DNA of 36,920 nt from Cellulomonas gelida (lineage in GTDB: Bacteria > Actinomycetota > Actinomycetes > Actinomycetales > Cellulomonadaceae), in contig NZ_BJLQ01000035.1 of assembly GCF_006538725.1 (NCBI RefSeq), positions 1 to 36,920 on the forward strand, read 5' to 3'. A program made the position numbers and the translations under genes. Numbering within the stretch: the stretch's first letter is position 1; each line of letters starts with the position of its first letter. A model generated the notes under the pieces. It saw nothing but the letters and a program-made list of their open reading frames with translations, searched no databases and had not been told where the DNA came from. Shown in pieces: positions 36,235 to 36,920 of the stretch.

Positions 36235-36920
36235 GGCTCAAGCTCGCGCTCCTGCTCAACGGTTTCCGGCGCAGCGTCTGGCAGCTCGTCGGGTTCGTGT
36301 TCGCGGTGCTCTACGGCCTCGGCATCGCCGCGCTCGTCGTCGCCGGCATGGTCGCGGTCGGGACGCAGGACGTCGAGCTGCAGCGGACCGTGACGGTGCT
36401 CATCGGCTCCGCGCTCGTCGTGGGCTGGTGGTTCGTCCCGCTCATCGCGTTCGGCGTGGACGCGACGCTCGACCCCGAACGCTTCGCCACGTACCCGATC
36501 CCGCGGCGCACGCTCGTGCTGGGCCTGGCCGCCTCGGCGCTCGTCGGCATCCCGGGGGTGCTGAGCGCGATCGCCGCGGTCTCGACGAGCTTCGCCTGGT
36601 TCCAGCACCCGCTCGCGCTCCTGGTCGGTGTCGTCGGCGCCGTGCTCGGGCTGGCCGTCGCGGTCGTCGGAGGGCGGGCGCTGGTCGCGCTCGTCGCGCC
36701 GCTGGTCGCGCGTCGCCGCGTGCGCGAGCTGTTCGCGGTCCTCGGCCTGCTCGCGATCGTCAGCATCGGTCCGGTGCTCTCCGGGATCACGTCGCTCTCG
36801 CTCGACCGGCACACGTTCGACGGCCTCGTCCGCGTGCTCGTGTGGACTCCGTTCGGCGCGGCCTGGGCCGCTCCCGCCGATGCCGCGGCGGGGGAGTGGG
36901 GGCTCGTCCTGGTCCGGCTC
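36216..36920 (+). CDS. ABC exporter membrane protein, N-terminal part (cut by window edge)
   Basis: 235 codons run in frame to the window end without a stop. GTG 36216 starts inside the end of the ATPase gene, with GGGGGAGG upstream. The product begins with a basic amphipathic stretch (LLRLKLALLLNGFRRS) and shows about five hydrophobic segments (near 22-48, 58-78, 103-122, 128-150, 165-190), as in ABC-2-type permeases. It is the membrane partner of the preceding ATPase. No motif indicates what it exports. Confidence 0.85.
   Translation, partial: MVAHLLRLKLALLLNGFRRSVWQLVGFVFAVLYGLGIAALVVAGMVAVGTQDVELQRTVTVLIGSALVVGWWFVPLIAFGVDATLDPERFATYPIPRRTLVLGLAASALVGIPGVLSAIAAVSTSFAWFQHPLALLVGVVGAVLGLAVAVVGGRALVALVAPLVARRRVRELFAVLGLLAIVSIGPVLSGITSLSLDRHTFDGLVRVLVWTPFGAAWAAPADAAAGEWGLVLVRL

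Noticed and set aside
35311..36920. Inactive ABC pseudogene because of degenerate signature and missing Q-loop Gln
   Set aside because: The frame is intact, Walker motifs are complete, and similar deviations occur in functional ABC-2 subfamilies.

Overview
This is a gene-dense, very GC-rich stretch of chromosome from an actinobacterium. GC-ending codons, many GTG starts, overlapping ATGA/GTGA gene junctions and the mycothiol enzyme Mca all point to Actinomycetota. The closest feel is Cellulomonas or a related Micrococcales genus, but this is inference from style and gene order, not from a marker gene. I see no rRNA, tRNA, CRISPR array, insertion sequence, integrase or phage gene.

Layout. Positions 1-1460 carry a 5' piece of an AldO/XyoA-type alditol oxidase and a divergent CPBP-like membrane protein (minus strand). 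Positions 1675-2402 hold an FKBP prolyl isomerase coupled to a SelW/Rdx-like redox protein, followed by a structured intergenic region. Then come msrA (minus), an AI-2E-family membrane protein overlapping ilvA (plus), a repeat-rich convergent gap, and greA (minus). Next are a DUF4307 protein (minus), mca with a small membrane protein and a nitrilase-family hydrolase (one overlapping plus operon), trhA (minus), a cis-prenyltransferase and a PIN-PhoH protein (plus). Positions 13422-21208 are a four-gene minus-strand operon of two large FtsX-type permeases and two ABC ATPases. A DHA2-type drug exporter lies divergently upstream of it. fumC and a beta-carbonic anhydrase (minus) are followed by a complete sugar ABC importer (binding protein, two permeases, ATPase; plus). 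A PfkB kinase, xseB and xseA follow (minus), then ispH (plus), rmuC (minus), and an ABC ATPase plus the start of its permease (plus, cut by the window end).

From memory, greA, DUF4307, mca, small membrane protein, trhA, prenyltransferase, phoH2, fum, xseB, xseA, ispH follows the order of the Mycobacterium tuberculosis Rv1080c-Rv1110 region. The window is therefore mostly a conserved actinobacterial housekeeping block. The FtsX/ABC operon with the MFS exporter, and the sugar importer with the kinase, look like lineage-specific modules inserted in it.

Functions: redox repair and thiol detoxification (MsrA, Mca, SelW-like), isoprenoid and cell-wall lipid supply (IspH, cis-prenyltransferase), DNA repair (XseAB, RmuC), central metabolism (fumarase, carbonic anhydrase, IlvA) and transport. 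No clearly new multi-gene system is visible. The most unusual items are the ABC ATPase with an AbrB-like tail inside the FtsX module, the structured phoH leader with a possible small upstream ORF, and the CTG-initiated SelW-like gene. Several genes appear to be leaderless, with a TANNNT box 6-7 bases before GTG.
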